Below, one piece after another: positions 49,819 through 64,000 of a DNA stretch of 64,000 nucleotides. Each line of letters begins with the position of its first letter. Position 1 is the stretch's first letter. The DNA is from Aureimonas sp. SA4125 (GTDB taxonomy: Bacteria > Pseudomonadota > Alphaproteobacteria > Rhizobiales > Rhizobiaceae): the NCBI RefSeq assembly GCF_019973775.1, contig NZ_AP025032.1, forward strand, positions 2,356,001-2,420,000. Reading direction: 5' to 3'. The notes below the pieces were generated by a model. It had not been told where the DNA came from. It ran no database searches and was given only the letters and a program-made list of their open reading frames with translations. Made by a program: the position numbers and the translations under genes.

Positions 49819-52425
49819 TCATGGAGACGAGGATGCAGCCGATGCGGGCTGGGCCAACGTCGGTGTAGTCTGCCGGCCGTCAGGCGTGATCCGCTCGCCT
49901 GCGGGGCTGACGCCGAGGAGCGAATCCGCCGGGTCCGATTGCGCCGACGAGTCCGGCTGTGCCGACGAGTCCGGTTGTGCCGACACGTCTGGTTGCGATG
50001 ACACCGCGGTCGAGGGGTTCCGCCAGGTCTCCGGCCAGGGTGCGTCGCGGTGGCGATTCCAGGGCTCAGGCGCGGAATCGATCGATGCCACCTGGCGCGG
50101 CCCGGGGCCATCGCCGTAGACGGCGATCGAGCCGCTTCGGCGCAGGGTCTTGAGCGTCAGCAACATCGCGCCGGAGCGGCAGGCATCGAGCCGGATGGCG
50201 CGCGCCACGATGGCGACATCTCCCTCGTCGCAGGCCCGGCCGGTTTGCCGATAGTCGTCGGTCCAGGTCACCCGGATACCGCCTCTCGTCGTCGCACGGC
50301 AGAAGGCCATCGGCCTTTGTCGTCGCGAACTGGCGATTGTCGTGGGTTTTACGCCAGCGGACTGAAAGGTCTTTGCCCCGGCGGGCGGAAGGCCTGGCGC
50401 CGTGGCATTGTCGGCGGTCGGAGCAGAGTCGGCGGCGGCCGTGACCCTGGCGGGGAAATTTGACCCTTTGTCCGGGGCCGGTGAAAGCGCTTCGCATTGA
50501 AACGAGAGCGCCGGCCGGCCAGCCGGCGCCTCGAAGCCAGCACCCGGCTGTTCCGGAAAGGCCCTCACCCACTGCTCCTGCACGAAGGCATTCGGCCGCG
50601 GCAGCCGGGGGATGAGACGATGCGCCTCATCGATCATCGCCACCTGCCGGCCGTCCTCGAAGACGAGGAGGTCCGGCCGCGTCGAGCGGTCGGGCGCAAG
50701 GAGGAGGCCAATGGCGGCAAGTGGAACGGCGACCCAGCGCAGGCGGCTGGAGAGGAAGCAGAGGAAGGCGAGCGCGAGGGTCAGCGCGAGGAGACCGCTC
50801 GCCGTCATGATGCCGGTCGGCTCGTCCGACAGACGATCGTGCAGGAAATGCGCGATCTCGAACACCAGCGTCAGCCCGTATCCCATCAGTACCAGCAGCG
50901 GCGAATCGAGACCCAGCGGCATCGCCACCATGGCGATCAGCGCCAGGGGCATGATCCAGAACGAGAAAAGCGGCACGGCGAGAAGGTTGGCGACCAGGCC
51001 ATAGGGCGCGACACGCTGAAAATGATAGGCGGCATAGGGCGCCGTCGCGGCCCCGGCGATCAGCGACGCTGCGCCGAGGCCAACGAGGAAGAGCAGGGTA
51101 CGCGTCGGCCAGGCACGCGACCTCCGGTCTTCCTCCCGCGTCGCCCGCCACCGCGAAAATCCGCCGTAGACGCCGACCAGCGCGGCCGTCGCGCTGAAGG
51201 ACATCTGAAAGCTAGCCGTCATCAGCGCATGCGGTTCGAGCGCGAGGACGATGATCGCCGCGATGGCGACATTGCGCAGCGTCAGCGCGGGCCGGTCGAA
51301 CAGCACGGCGAGAAGCACGATCGACAGCATGACGAAGGAGCGATCGGAAGCGATGTTGCTGCCGGAGAGGAGGAGGTAGAAGCCGGCGATGCAGAGCGCC
51401 ACGACGGCGGCGATCTTCTTTACCGGGAGCATCAGGGCGCACCAGGGGATCGCGGCCAGGATCACCCGGACCACGGCCATGGCAAAGCCTGCCACGAGCG
51501 CCATGTGGAGGCCCGAGATCGACAGGACATGCGACAGGCCGGTGGTGCGCAGCCAGCTTTCGACGTCGTCGGGAATACCGGCCCGGTCGCCGGTGATCAG
51601 CGCCGACGCGACGGCCCCTTCCGCGCCGCCGATGCTGCTGCGAATACGCGCGCTGACGTCGAGGCGCAGGCGCAGGATACGCTGGCCCGGCGACAATTCC
51701 GTCGGCGGGGCCGCCTCATCAGCCCTCTCGGGCGGTCCGAGGGCAAAGCCGGTGGCGCCGAGCCCGGCGAAGAAATTGCCGAAGGCAAAATCGTAGCCGC
51801 CGGGATAGGCCGGCCCCGACGGTGCGCGCAGCCGAACGAGCCCGCGATAGCGGCCGCCGATGCCGATCGGCTCGTGGCGGCTGGAGACGAGGATCTGGAC
51901 GCGCTCGGGCGCGCGCGACAGATGTGGCCGCTCGGTCCCGGTGATATCGACGCGATAGCGATAGCGCCCCTTGGCGTCCTGGTCGCGCCAGGCGACGGTA
52001 CCCTCGATCCGTACCGTCGCTTCGCCGGCAAAGATCGTCGTGCCCGTGCGCTGCATTTCCCACGCCGCAAAGCCTAAACCGGCAGCAGCCGCGGCAAGCG
52101 CTACGATAAAGGTTTTTGCGGCAGACCGTCCTGCCAGGCGACTCCCTAGCAGCAGCATGACCGTGAAGAGCGCCAGCAGGCAGAGGGAGGAAGGCGTCGG
52201 ACCCGAGAAATAGGCTCCGATCCCCAGCATCAAGGCGGCCGGGATCATAAAGAAGCCGGTGCGCTCTCCCGCCTCTATATCGACCTGGCGCGACAGCCAT
52301 TCGGAAATGCCGTCCCTCGCCCTGGCAAGGTGCTGTCCGAGCGTGAGCCTCGGCCGCACTGCGCCACGCGCGGTCGCCGACCGATCGCCGATCCCACCCT
52401 CGCGCCCGCCCTCGGCCGCACTCAT
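49819..52425 (-). CDS. comEC: ComEC/Rec2-family DNA uptake channel protein
   Basis: An 868-residue polytopic membrane protein. An N-terminal DUF4131 region (two helices at about 55-110, then an OB-like domain with FAFGNFFAGLG) precedes the Competence domain. That domain carries the motif LSHVLSISGLHMALVAG and about ten helices (about 280-590). The C-terminal soluble part lacks the HxHxDH motif of the metallo-beta-lactamase domain found in Gram-positive ComEC. The final 150 residues are low-complexity and include three SSAQPD-type repeats. The family carries single-stranded DNA into the cytoplasm. Other uptake genes are not in view. Confidence 0.88.
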   Translation of the reverse strand: MSAAEGGREGGIGDRSATARGAVRPRLTLGQHLARARDGISEWLSRQVDIEAGERTGFFMIPAALMLGIGAYFSGPTPSSLCLLALFTVMLLLGSRLAGRSAAKTFIVALAAAAAGLGFAAWEMQRTGTTIFAGEATVRIEGTVAWRDQDAKGRYRYRVDITGTERPHLSRAPERVQILVSSRHEPIGIGGRYRGLVRLRAPSGPAYPGGYDFAFGNFFAGLGATGFALGPPERADEAAPPTELSPGQRILRLRLDVSARIRSSIGGAEGAVASALITGDRAGIPDDVESWLRTTGLSHVLSISGLHMALVAGFAMAVVRVILAAIPWCALMLPVKKIAAVVALCIAGFYLLLSGSNIASDRSFVMLSIVLLAVLFDRPALTLRNVAIAAIIVLALEPHALMTASFQMSFSATAALVGVYGGFSRWRATREEDRRSRAWPTRTLLFLVGLGAASLIAGAATAPYAAYHFQRVAPYGLVANLLAVPLFSFWIMPLALIAMVAMPLGLDSPLLVLMGYGLTLVFEIAHFLHDRLSDEPTGIMTASGLLALTLALAFLCFLSSRLRWVAVPLAAIGLLLAPDRSTRPDLLVFEDGRQVAMIDEAHRLIPRLPRPNAFVQEQWVRAFPEQPGAGFEAPAGRPALSFQCEALSPAPDKGSNFPARVTAAADSAPTADNATAPGLPPAGAKTFQSAGVKPTTIASSRRQRPMAFCRATTRGGIRVTWTDDYRQTGRACDEGDVAIVARAIRLDACRSGAMLLTLKTLRRSGSIAVYGDGPGPRQVASIDSAPEPWNRHRDAPWPETWRNPSTAVSSQPDVSAQPDSSAQPDSSAQSDPADSLLGVSPAGERITPDGRQTTPTLAQPASAASSSP
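49940..49993. repeat. Three 18-bp tandem repeats in the 3' end of comEC
   Basis: Three consecutive 18-base units of the form TGTGCCGACGAGTCCGGT, differing at a few positions, code for repeated Ser-Ala-Gln-Pro-Asp-Ser hexapeptides near the C-terminus of ComEC. Unit changes are in multiples of three, so copy-number variation would keep the frame. Confidence 0.8.
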
Positions 52426-52523
52426 GCGCGCCCTCGCCGCCTTGTCTCTCCCCCACCCTATGCTACACAGCCGCAGGAAAATGACGATCCGAAAACGATC
52501 GCCTCCGGGCGAGTGGAGACCTG

Positions 52524-53945
52524 ATGACGAAACCCGTCGTGACCCGTTTCGCGCCCTCGCCGACCGGCTTCCTGCACATCGGCGGCGCCCGCACGGCCCT
52601 GTTCAACTGGCTGTATGCGCGGCGCATGGGCGGCAAGATGCTGCTCCGAATCGAGGACACCGACCGCGAGCGGTCGAGCGAGGCAGCTGTGGTGGCGATC
52701 ATCGAGGGCCTTGCCTGGCTTGGCCTCGACGCCGACGAGCCACCGATTTCGCAGTTCGAGCGCGCCGCGCGTCACCGAGAGGTCGCCGAGGAAATGGTGG
52801 CGGCCGGCAAGGCCTATTACTGCTATGCCTCGCAGGCGGAGCTCGACGAAATGCGCGAGAAGGCCCGCGCGGAAAAGCGCCCGCCCCGCTATGACGGGCG
52901 CTGGCGCGACCGCGATCCGTCCGAGGCACCGGAAGGCGTCAAGCCGGTGATCCGGCTCCGCGCGCCCCAGGAGGGCGAGACCGTCGTCCACGACCAGGTT
53001 CAGGGCGAGGTCCGCTTCCCCAACCGCGATCTCGACGACATGGTGCTTCTGCGCTCCGACGGCTCGCCGACCTACATGCACGCCGTCGTCGTCGACGACC
53101 ACGACATGGGCGTCACCCACATCATCCGCGGCGACGACCACCTGACCAATGCCGGCCGCCAGACGCTGATCTATCAGGCGATGGGCTGGGAAGTGCCTGT
53201 CATGGCGCACATCCCGCTGATCCACGGCGAGGACGGCGCAAAGCTATCCAAGCGCCACGGCGCGCTCGGTGTCGATGCCTATCGCGGGCTCGGCTACCTG
53301 CCCGAGGCGCTCCTCAACTATCTCGCCCGTCTCGGCTGGAGCCATGGCGACGAGGAAATCATGTCGATCGGGAACATGATCGCCTGGTTCGACATCACGG
53401 ACGTCAACAAGGGCGCCGCGCGCTTCGACTTCGCCAAGCTGAACGCGCTGAACGGGCACTATCTCCGCGCCGCGCCCGACGCCGATCTCGTCGACCTCCT
53501 GATGACCGAGCGCGACCATCTGCCGAATGGCGATATCCTGAAGCAGAAGCCCGACGCAGAGACAATTGCTCTCCTGTCGGCCGCCATGGCGGGATTGAAG
53601 GAGCGCGCGAAAACCCTCGTCGAACTGACTGATTCGACATCCTATCTCTTCGCCGCGCGCCCGCTGGCGATGGAGGACAAGGCCGAGGCGATCCTCGCCG
53701 AAGGCGGCCGCGCCATCGTCAGGGATCTCGCGCCGATGCTTGCGGCGGTCAGCGACTGGAGCGCGATTCCGCTCGAGGACGCCGTACGCGCCTATGCCGA
53801 GGAGAAAGGCCTGAAGCTCGGCAAGGCCGCGCAGCCGCTGCGTGCCGCGCTGACAGGGCGCACCACGTCACCGGGCGTCTTCGACGTGCTCGCCGTGCTC
53901 GGCCGCGACGAAGCGCTGGCGCGGCTGAAGGATCAATCGATCTGA
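52524..53945 (+). CDS. gltX: Glutamyl-tRNA synthetase
   Basis: A 473-residue class I synthetase. The HIGH signature is in [21 protein letters not shown] and the KMSKS counterpart is KLSKRHGA (about residue 240). The anticodon-binding helical domain follows. No zinc-binding cysteine set is evident in the usual position. It charges tRNA-Glu. Many Alphaproteobacteria carry two GltX copies, one of which mischarges tRNA-Gln for amidation; the sequence does not decide which this is. It diverges from comEC with about 98 bp between. Confidence 0.95.
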   Translation: MTKPVVTRFAPSPTGFLHIGGARTALFNWLYARRMGGKMLLRIEDTDRERSSEAAVVAIIEGLAWLGLDADEPPISQFERAARHREVAEEMVAAGKAYYCYASQAELDEMREKARAEKRPPRYDGRWRDRDPSEAPEGVKPVIRLRAPQEGETVVHDQVQGEVRFPNRDLDDMVLLRSDGSPTYMHAVVVDDHDMGVTHIIRGDDHLTNAGRQTLIYQAMGWEVPVMAHIPLIHGEDGAKLSKRHGALGVDAYRGLGYLPEALLNYLARLGWSHGDEEIMSIGNMIAWFDITDVNKGAARFDFAKLNALNGHYLRAAPDADLVDLLMTERDHLPNGDILKQKPDAETIALLSAAMAGLKERAKTLVELTDSTSYLFAARPLAMEDKAEAILAEGGRAIVRDLAPMLAAVSDWSAIPLEDAVRAYAEEKGLKLGKAAQPLRAALTGRTTSPGVFDVLAVLGRDEALARLKDQSI

Positions 53946-54096
53946 CTGGCAATTCAGCAGATTGGATCGCAGTGCGGCGCAATATGTTCACCTGCTACGC
54001 AACTTGTCCCCTTTCCGGGATTGGAGTAGGCAGGTTCCATCGAGGTGTGCGCTGCGAAAGCCTCGGCGCTCGCGTCTTTCAAGGAAGGGGATACGC

Positions 54097-55389
<1,293 letters not shown>

Positions 55390-55412
55390 GCCTGCCGCGC
55401 ACGTTTCTGCCA

Positions 55413-55434
55413 GACGGGCGCTTCGGCGCCCGTC
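55413..55434 (+). terminator. Rho-independent terminator after gltA
   Basis: A 9-bp perfect stem (GACGGGCGC with GCGCCCGTC) closed by a TTCG tetraloop and followed by TTCGTTT. It starts 24 bases after the gltA stop codon. Confidence 0.9.
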
Positions 55435-55546
55435 TTCGTTTGAATGACAAGGGCGCTTCGGTGCCGCTACCGCCTATGAAAATGCCGGAGCGACCAGTTG
55501 GCCGCCCCGGCAGGACTGAACGTCGCCATGCAGGCGTGATGTCAAT

Positions 55547-56071
55547 TTAGAACGGAATCTCGTCATCGAGGTCGCGGGACGATCCGCCACCGCCACCGCC
55601 ACGGTCGTAACCACCCCCGCCGCCGCCACGATCGTCGCTCGGGCCGCGATCATAGCCGCCGCCACCGCCCCGACTGCTGGAGCCACCGCGCTCGTTGTCG
55701 CCGCCGCCGGAGCTGTCGCCACGTCCGCCGAGCATCTGCAATTCGCCGCGAAAACGCTGCAGCACGACCTCGGTCGCGTATTTCTTCTGGCCCGACTGGT
55801 CTTCCCAGGAGCGCGTCTGGAGCTGGCCCTCGATGTAGACGGTCGAGCCCTTTTTCAGATACTGCTCCGCGACCTTCACGAGGTTCTCGTTGAAGATCAC
55901 GACGTTGTGCCACTCGGTCTTCTCCTTGCGCTCGCCCGAGGACTTGTCGCGCCAGGATTCCGACGTCGCGATGCGCATGTTGACGACGGCATCGCCCGAG
56001 TTGAGGCGCCGCACTTCCGGGTCGGCGCCGAGATTGCCGACGAGGATCACCTTGTTGACGCTGCCTGCCAT
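55547..56071 (-). CDS. ssb: Single-stranded DNA-binding protein
   Basis: A 174-residue SSB. The OB fold covers residues 1-112 ([61 protein letters not shown]). A Gly-Ser-Arg-Asp linker follows, and the protein ends in the acidic partner-binding tip DLDDEIPF. The ATG at 56071 follows AGGAACAAACGAC. It diverges from uvrA across a perfect SOS box, as in other bacteria. The tetramer protects single strands in replication, repair and recombination. Confidence 0.96.
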   Translation of the reverse strand: MAGSVNKVILVGNLGADPEVRRLNSGDAVVNMRIATSESWRDKSSGERKEKTEWHNVVIFNENLVKVAEQYLKKGSTVYIEGQLQTRSWEDQSGQKKYATEVVLQRFRGELQMLGGRGDSSGGGDNERGGSSSRGGGGGYDRGPSDDRGGGGGGYDRGGGGGGSSRDLDDEIPF

Positions 56072-56230
56072 GTCGTTTGTTCCTTCCATTGCTCGCCGCA
56101 TCGCCGGCATTCCGGGCGCACCTTAAAGCACCCGTTGCCGTCCCGCCTGCCTGACGGCGCTGTTTCCACAGGCGCAGCCATGACCCGGTTTCCACAGGCG
56201 ACGTCGCGGCGAGGCTTTCCCTTGCGCAAT

Positions 56231-56245
56231 GTTCGTATTATGTTC
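56231..56245. promoter_or_regulatory. SOS (LexA) box between ssb and uvrA
   Basis: GTTC-GTATTAT-GTTC is a perfect alphaproteobacterial LexA box (GTTC-N7-GTTC). It lies 141 bases before the uvrA start and 160 before ssb, in the only gap between them (314 bp, otherwise without a gene). LexA encoded at 49.0 kb is the expected ligand. Confidence 0.88.
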
Positions 56246-56385
56246 CGGATTAGTCAACGGGGCGTGTGTCCGCCGAATGATTCCCACGGGTGCGCATCTC
56301 GACATCCCCGCGCGAATTTTTATCTAACGCTGGGCGTTCCGCAATTTCGCCGGATCGCACCCTCCTCAAAATCAAGCGACAGTCG

Positions 56386-59268
<2,883 letters not shown>

Positions 59269-59271
59269 TGG

Positions 59272-59655
59272 CTACCAGAGGGTCGCCACGCCAAATGCGA
59301 CGAAGGCAGGATCGCGGGTGACGAGGGTCAAGTTTTCTGCGATCGCCTGAGCGGCGAGGAGGCGATCGAAGGGGTCGCGATGGGAACCGGGTATCAAACC
59401 TGCGAGCGTTGCATGCTCGACTGTCAGTGGAAGGATCTGCAGACCAAGGCGCAGCATGGTCGGCTGGAAGGACCTCAGCAGACTTTCGATTCCAGGCCAC
59501 TTTCCGATCCGGTTTTTGGTCGCCATTTCAAAAGCAGTTACGGGGCTGACGGCCGTGCGCCTTGAACGAGAGATTGCCATTCGTGCTGGCTGCGACAGCT
59601 GCGGATCATCAAGCAGCCACCATGCAAGTGTGTGGGTGTCGAGCAGCAGGCTCAA
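59272..59655 (-). CDS. vapC: VapC-type PIN-domain toxin
   Basis: A 127-residue PIN-domain ribonuclease. The acidic residues expected at the active site are in LLLDTHTLAWWL (Asp near residue 6), TAFEMATKNRIGK (Glu), DPFDRLLAAQA (Asp) and TRDPAF (Asp). It begins with TTG at 59655, overlapping the antitoxin stop codon by four bases (TTGA). The open frame upstream to 59694 would overlap vapB further and add unrelated residues. Toxins of this family cleave tRNA or rRNA until bound by VapB. Its stop codon lies four bases from the convergent uvrA stop. Confidence 0.9.
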   Translation of the reverse strand: MSLLLDTHTLAWWLLDDPQLSQPARMAISRSRRTAVSPVTAFEMATKNRIGKWPGIESLLRSFQPTMLRLGLQILPLTVEHATLAGLIPGSHRDPFDRLLAAQAIAENLTLVTRDPAFVAFGVATLW

Positions 59656-59924
59656 TCGGGTCGTTCCGGCGGAAAAACCGGGCCATCTTCCCAAAGCCGG
59701 AGCTCTTCTTCCGAGAGCGGATCGAAGAAATCGTCCGGTAGAACAAACTGGCCCTTCAGGGCGCCAGGCTGACGCAGCGGCGCCGCTTCGTCCGTGTTGG
59801 CGACAGGCGTCAGGCGTACTGCGGGCTTGTCGGCGCGCGAGATGACGATCTCTTCACCGGCCTCGGCGCGGGCGATGAGCTGGTCGAGGTCGGCCTTCGC
59901 GGTCTGGACAGTGAACACGGCCAT
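59652..59924 (-). CDS. vapB: VapB/Phd-type antitoxin
   Basis: A 90-residue antitoxin of the Phd/YefM type. The DNA-binding N-terminal half has TVQTAKADLDQLIARAEAGEEIVISRADKP-like order: a beta strand, a helix with AKADLDQLIARAEAG, and the strand EIVISRADKPAVRLTPV. The acidic C-terminal part (DDFFDPLSEEELRLWED) would wrap the PIN toxin. It overlaps vapC by four bases. The pair probably represses its own promoter, whose site would lie in the 53-bp gap before the divergent DUF72 gene. Confidence 0.9.
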   Translation of the reverse strand: MAVFTVQTAKADLDQLIARAEAGEEIVISRADKPAVRLTPVANTDEAAPLRQPGALKGQFVLPDDFFDPLSEEELRLWEDGPVFPPERPD

Positions 59925-59977
59925 GACGCCAATTTAGCCGTACGACGTACGAACGGCAATCGGGACGAGAGCACCTC

Positions 59978-60808
59978 ATGACATCCACCGGCATCGTCCG
60001 CGCCGGCATCGGCGGCTGGACCTTCGAGCCCTGGCGCGGGACCTTTTTTCCCGAAAAGCTGAAGCATGCCGACGAGCTCGGCTTCGCCGCCCGGAAGCTC
60101 CCGACGATCGAGGTCAACGGCACCTACTATCGCTCGCAGACGCCCGCGACCTTCGCCAAGTGGAAGAGCGAGGTGCCGGATGGCTTCGTCTTCTCGTTGA
60201 AGGCCCCGCGCTTTGCCACCAACCGCAAGATTCTCAGCGAAGCCGGCGAGTCGGTCGCGCGCTTCATGGCTTCGGGGATCGCCGAGCTTGGCGACAGTCT
60301 CGGTCCGATCCTCTGGCAGTTCGCCAACACCAAGAAGTTCGAGCCCGAGGATTTCGCCGCCTTCCTGGCGCTGCTGCCGGAGAGGGCCGAAGGCATCCCG
60401 CTGCGGCATGCGGTGGAAGTTCGGCACGCCTCCTTCGAGGACCCCGCCTTCGTCACCCTCGCGCGCAAGCACGGCGTCGCCGTCGCCTACGCACACCACG
60501 CGACCTATCCGGAGATCGCCGACGTCACCGCCGACTTCGTCTACGCCCGGCTCCAGCGCGGCGAGGACGACATTCCGACGGCCTATCCACCGAAGCAGAT
60601 CGACGCCTGGGCGGCGCGGGCGGAAGTCTGGGCCGAGGGCGGCGTGCCGGACGATCTGCCGCTCGTCGCGCCGGACGACAAGCCGGAGAGGAAGCCGCGC
60701 GATGTGTTCCTCTATGTCATCCACGAGGGCAAGGTTCGCGCGCCACAGGGCGCCATGGCGCTGATGGAACGGGTGCCGGCGAAGGCGCGGCCGACCGTGG
60801 CTGTTTGA
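59978..60808 (+). CDS. DUF72 (YecE-like) family protein
   Basis: A 276-residue TIM-barrel-like protein. Family marks are the N-terminal RAGIGGWTFEPWRGTFFPE, EVNGTYYRSQTPATFAKWKSEVPDGF, FSLKAPRFATN, LGPILWQFANTKKF, and VEVRHASF. The family is widely conserved and of unknown biochemical function, with structural likeness to sugar isomerases and endonuclease IV. It is convergent with the NAD(P)HX repair gene and divergent from vapB. Confidence 0.9.
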   Translation: MTSTGIVRAGIGGWTFEPWRGTFFPEKLKHADELGFAARKLPTIEVNGTYYRSQTPATFAKWKSEVPDGFVFSLKAPRFATNRKILSEAGESVARFMASGIAELGDSLGPILWQFANTKKFEPEDFAAFLALLPERAEGIPLRHAVEVRHASFEDPAFVTLARKHGVAVAYAHHATYPEIADVTADFVYARLQRGEDDIPTAYPPKQIDAWAARAEVWAEGGVPDDLPLVAPDDKPERKPRDVFLYVIHEGKVRAPQGAMALMERVPAKARPTVAV

Positions 60809-60880
60809 ACACCGACGCTGCCGGCGGCTTTCGCCAGACCGGCGTTCTCGACCACCAAAGATCTGGCGGCTCAGCGGTCG

Positions 60881-62395
60881 TCAGCTCGCTCCCGGCATTT
60901 CCCTCAGCACTGCCGGCAGCAGACCCGGCAGGTCCTCGGCGATGAGGCCGGGCCCGAACAATTCGGCGGCTCGTCCGTGCATCCAGACGCCGCACGCGGC
61001 GGCCTCGAAGGCCGGCATCTTTTGCGCCAGAAGCCCGGCGATGATGCCGCACAATACGTCGCCGCTGCCGGCGGTGGCGAGATAGGGTGTGCCGGTTGCG
61101 TTGATGGCAGCGCGCCCGTCCGGCGCCGCGATGACCGTGTCGGCGCCCTTGAGGACGACGACGGCACCCGAACGCTCTGCCGCCAGACGGACCTTCTCCA
61201 GCTTCGACAGACTGACGGCGGATGCAATATCGGGAAACAGCCGCGCGAATTCCCCCTGGTGGGGCGTCAGCACCACCGGAGAGGCAGATTCTCCGATGAC
61301 AGAAAACAGCGCCACCGGGTTGTCGGCGAAGGCCGTGATTCCATCGGCATCCAAGACCAGCGCGCGCCCGGCGGTGATGATGGCGCGGGCGTAGTCCCGG
61401 GCCGTCTCGCAGATTCCGAAGCCGGGCCCGAGCACGAAGATGGAAAGCCGGGTGTCTTCGAGGGCGCCCTGCAATGCCGCCACGTCCGCGCAGCGTCGCA
61501 GCATGATCGCCGTCAGATGCGCGGCATTGACCATCAGCGCCGAGGGCGGAGCGAAGACCGTGACGAGCCCTGCCCCCGCGCGCAGTGCCGCCATCGCCGC
61601 CAGGCGCGCGGCTCCCGAGGTCGTCGCGCCGCCGGAAAACACCACGGCATGTCCGCGGTCGTATTTGTGGCCGCAGGCAGAGGGATTTGGGCGCGCCTCG
61701 GCCCAGAGTGCCGGGTCGTTCGCGGATGTCTTCGGCCGGATGGTGGCGAGCACGTCGGCGGCGATGCCGATATCGGCCACCGCCAAGCGCCCGCAGCGGC
61801 TGCGGCCGGGCTGCAGCAAGTGGCCGGGCTTGCGGCGGAAGAAGGTGACCGTCAGCGCGGCGACGAACGCTTCGCCGAGGACGGCACCGGAGAGGCCGGA
61901 GATGCCGCTCGGCAGGTCGACCGCCACCACCGGCACACCGGAGGCGTTCGTCGCCCGGATGATGGCGGCGATCGGCTCGGATATGGGGCGGTCGAGCCCG
62001 GCGCCGAAGATCGCGTCGACCACAATGTCGGCGCCGTCCGCGCTGAAGGCCTCCAGCGGTTCGACGGGGCCGCCGAAGCTCTGGGCCGCCCAGGCTGCGT
62101 CACCCTTGAGGGTCGTGCTCGCCACGGAGGAGAAGACCGCCACCGCCAGTCCCGCCTCTCGCAGCAGGCGCGCGGCGACATAGCCGTCGCCGCCGTTATT
62201 GCCGAGCCCGGCAAGGATCGCCACGCGCCGGGCATCGGGAAAAGCGTCGCGCAGCGCGTCGGCCACCGCCTGACCGGCGCGTTCCATCAGGACGATGCCC
62301 GGTGTTCCCGCCTGGAAGGTCAGTCGGTCCGCCTCCCCCATCTCGGCCGGATCCAGCAACAGCGACCCGGAAGAATCTCGGTACTGGTCGCTCAT
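60881..62395 (-). CDS. nnr: Bifunctional NAD(P)HX epimerase/dehydratase
   Basis: A 504-residue metabolite repair enzyme. The N-terminal YjeF_N domain (1-220) is the epimerase, with LAGLGNNGGDGYVAARLL and IVDAIFGAGLDRP. The C-terminal ribokinase-like domain (about 230-504) is the ADP- or ATP-dependent dehydratase, with KYDRGHAVVFSGG, LGPGFG, TPHQGEFARLFP, LKGADTVIA and TAGSGDVLCGIIAGLLAQ. It restores hydrated NADH and NADPH to active forms. It is divergent from glnB, with a 283-bp gap holding a sigma-54 promoter. Confidence 0.94.
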   Translation of the reverse strand: MSDQYRDSSGSLLLDPAEMGEADRLTFQAGTPGIVLMERAGQAVADALRDAFPDARRVAILAGLGNNGGDGYVAARLLREAGLAVAVFSSVASTTLKGDAAWAAQSFGGPVEPLEAFSADGADIVVDAIFGAGLDRPISEPIAAIIRATNASGVPVVAVDLPSGISGLSGAVLGEAFVAALTVTFFRRKPGHLLQPGRSRCGRLAVADIGIAADVLATIRPKTSANDPALWAEARPNPSACGHKYDRGHAVVFSGGATTSGAARLAAMAALRAGAGLVTVFAPPSALMVNAAHLTAIMLRRCADVAALQGALEDTRLSIFVLGPGFGICETARDYARAIITAGRALVLDADGITAFADNPVALFSVIGESASPVVLTPHQGEFARLFPDIASAVSLSKLEKVRLAAERSGAVVVLKGADTVIAAPDGRAAINATGTPYLATAGSGDVLCGIIAGLLAQKMPAFEAAACGVWMHGRAAELFGPGLIAEDLPGLLPAVLREMPGAS

Positions 62396-62543
62396 TTCGT
62401 GATCCCCGGCGCTTGAACTTCCGTCGTGGACCCACGCTCCGAGGATCCCGCCGCCATCTTTCCTGCCAAAATGGCGGTTTTTCCTGTCAACTCACTCGCC
62501 ACACCCGCTTGCCGCTGCTCATTGGTTGCTCGAACCCCTGTAA

Positions 62544-63017
<474 letters not shown>

Positions 63018-63068
63018 CGGCACCCAAGTTTCAAGATTACCCGATCAACAGACAGGAAGGACCGCTTC

Positions 63069-64000
<932 letters not shown>

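Noticed and set aside
49940..49993. Possible CRISPR array
   Set aside because: The units are contiguous without spacers and in frame within comEC, so they are coding tandem repeats.

Overview
The window is high-GC chromosomal DNA from an alphaproteobacterium, most likely of the order Hyphomicrobiales (Rhizobiales). The case rests on gene content and order: ispDF-dusB divergent junction, ntrB-ntrC-ntrY-ntrX-hfq-hflX, a pyruvate dehydrogenase operon in which both E1-beta and E2 carry a lipoyl domain, ppiD-trpD-trpC-moaC-moeA-lexA, alphaproteobacterial SOS boxes (GAAC/GTTC direct repeats with a 7-nt spacer), and glnB-glnA behind a sigma-54 promoter. Genus cannot be fixed from the sequence alone.

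Region by region. 0-1.1 kb: end of a KdpD-like sensor kinase and its KdpE regulator. 1.1-3.4 kb: a decayed accessory strip with frameshifted gene remnants and small orphan ORFs. 3.4-10.6 kb: a drug-efflux module with a DUF900 lipoprotein hydrolase and TetR repressor on the minus strand, and on the plus strand two lipoprotein adaptors and one RND pump in an overlapping operon; the two sides share a promoter region with a palindromic operator. 10.8-15.2 kb: an alpha/beta hydrolase, two tandem short flagellin genes inside a 991-bp perfect direct repeat, and a MarR regulator. 15.6-29.4 kb: mazG, then hflX, hfq, the NtrXY and NtrBC two-component systems and dusB on the minus strand, ispDF and pncC on the plus strand, then a coenzyme Q-binding protein, lipA and a small membrane protein. 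29.5-36.1 kb: lpdA, an SGNH hydrolase, pdhC, pdhB, pdhA and ftsB, all minus. 36.3-43.3 kb: a formate/nitrite-family transporter, then eno, a VOC protein, pyrG, secG and tpiA. 43.5-49.8 kb: a chain of five genes joined by 4-base overlaps (ppiD, trpD, trpC, moaC, moeA), then SOS-controlled lexA. 49.8-59.3 kb: comEC, gltX, gltA, then ssb and uvrA diverging from a shared SOS box. 59.3-64 kb: a vapBC toxin-antitoxin pair, a DUF72 protein, the NAD(P)HX repair enzyme, and glnB followed by glnA, which runs off the window.

Most of the window is conserved housekeeping: nitrogen control (NtrBC, NtrYX, GlnB, GlnA), central carbon metabolism (PDH, enolase, triosephosphate isomerase, citrate synthase) and SOS repair (LexA, UvrA, Ssb). 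I found no clearly new defence or mobile system. The parts that most reward a second look are the homogenised tandem flagellins with a conserved upstream inverted repeat, the two-adaptor RND operon with overlapping divergent promoters around one operator, the hfq/hflX junction separated by a single stop codon, and the decayed strip at 1.3-3.1 kb.
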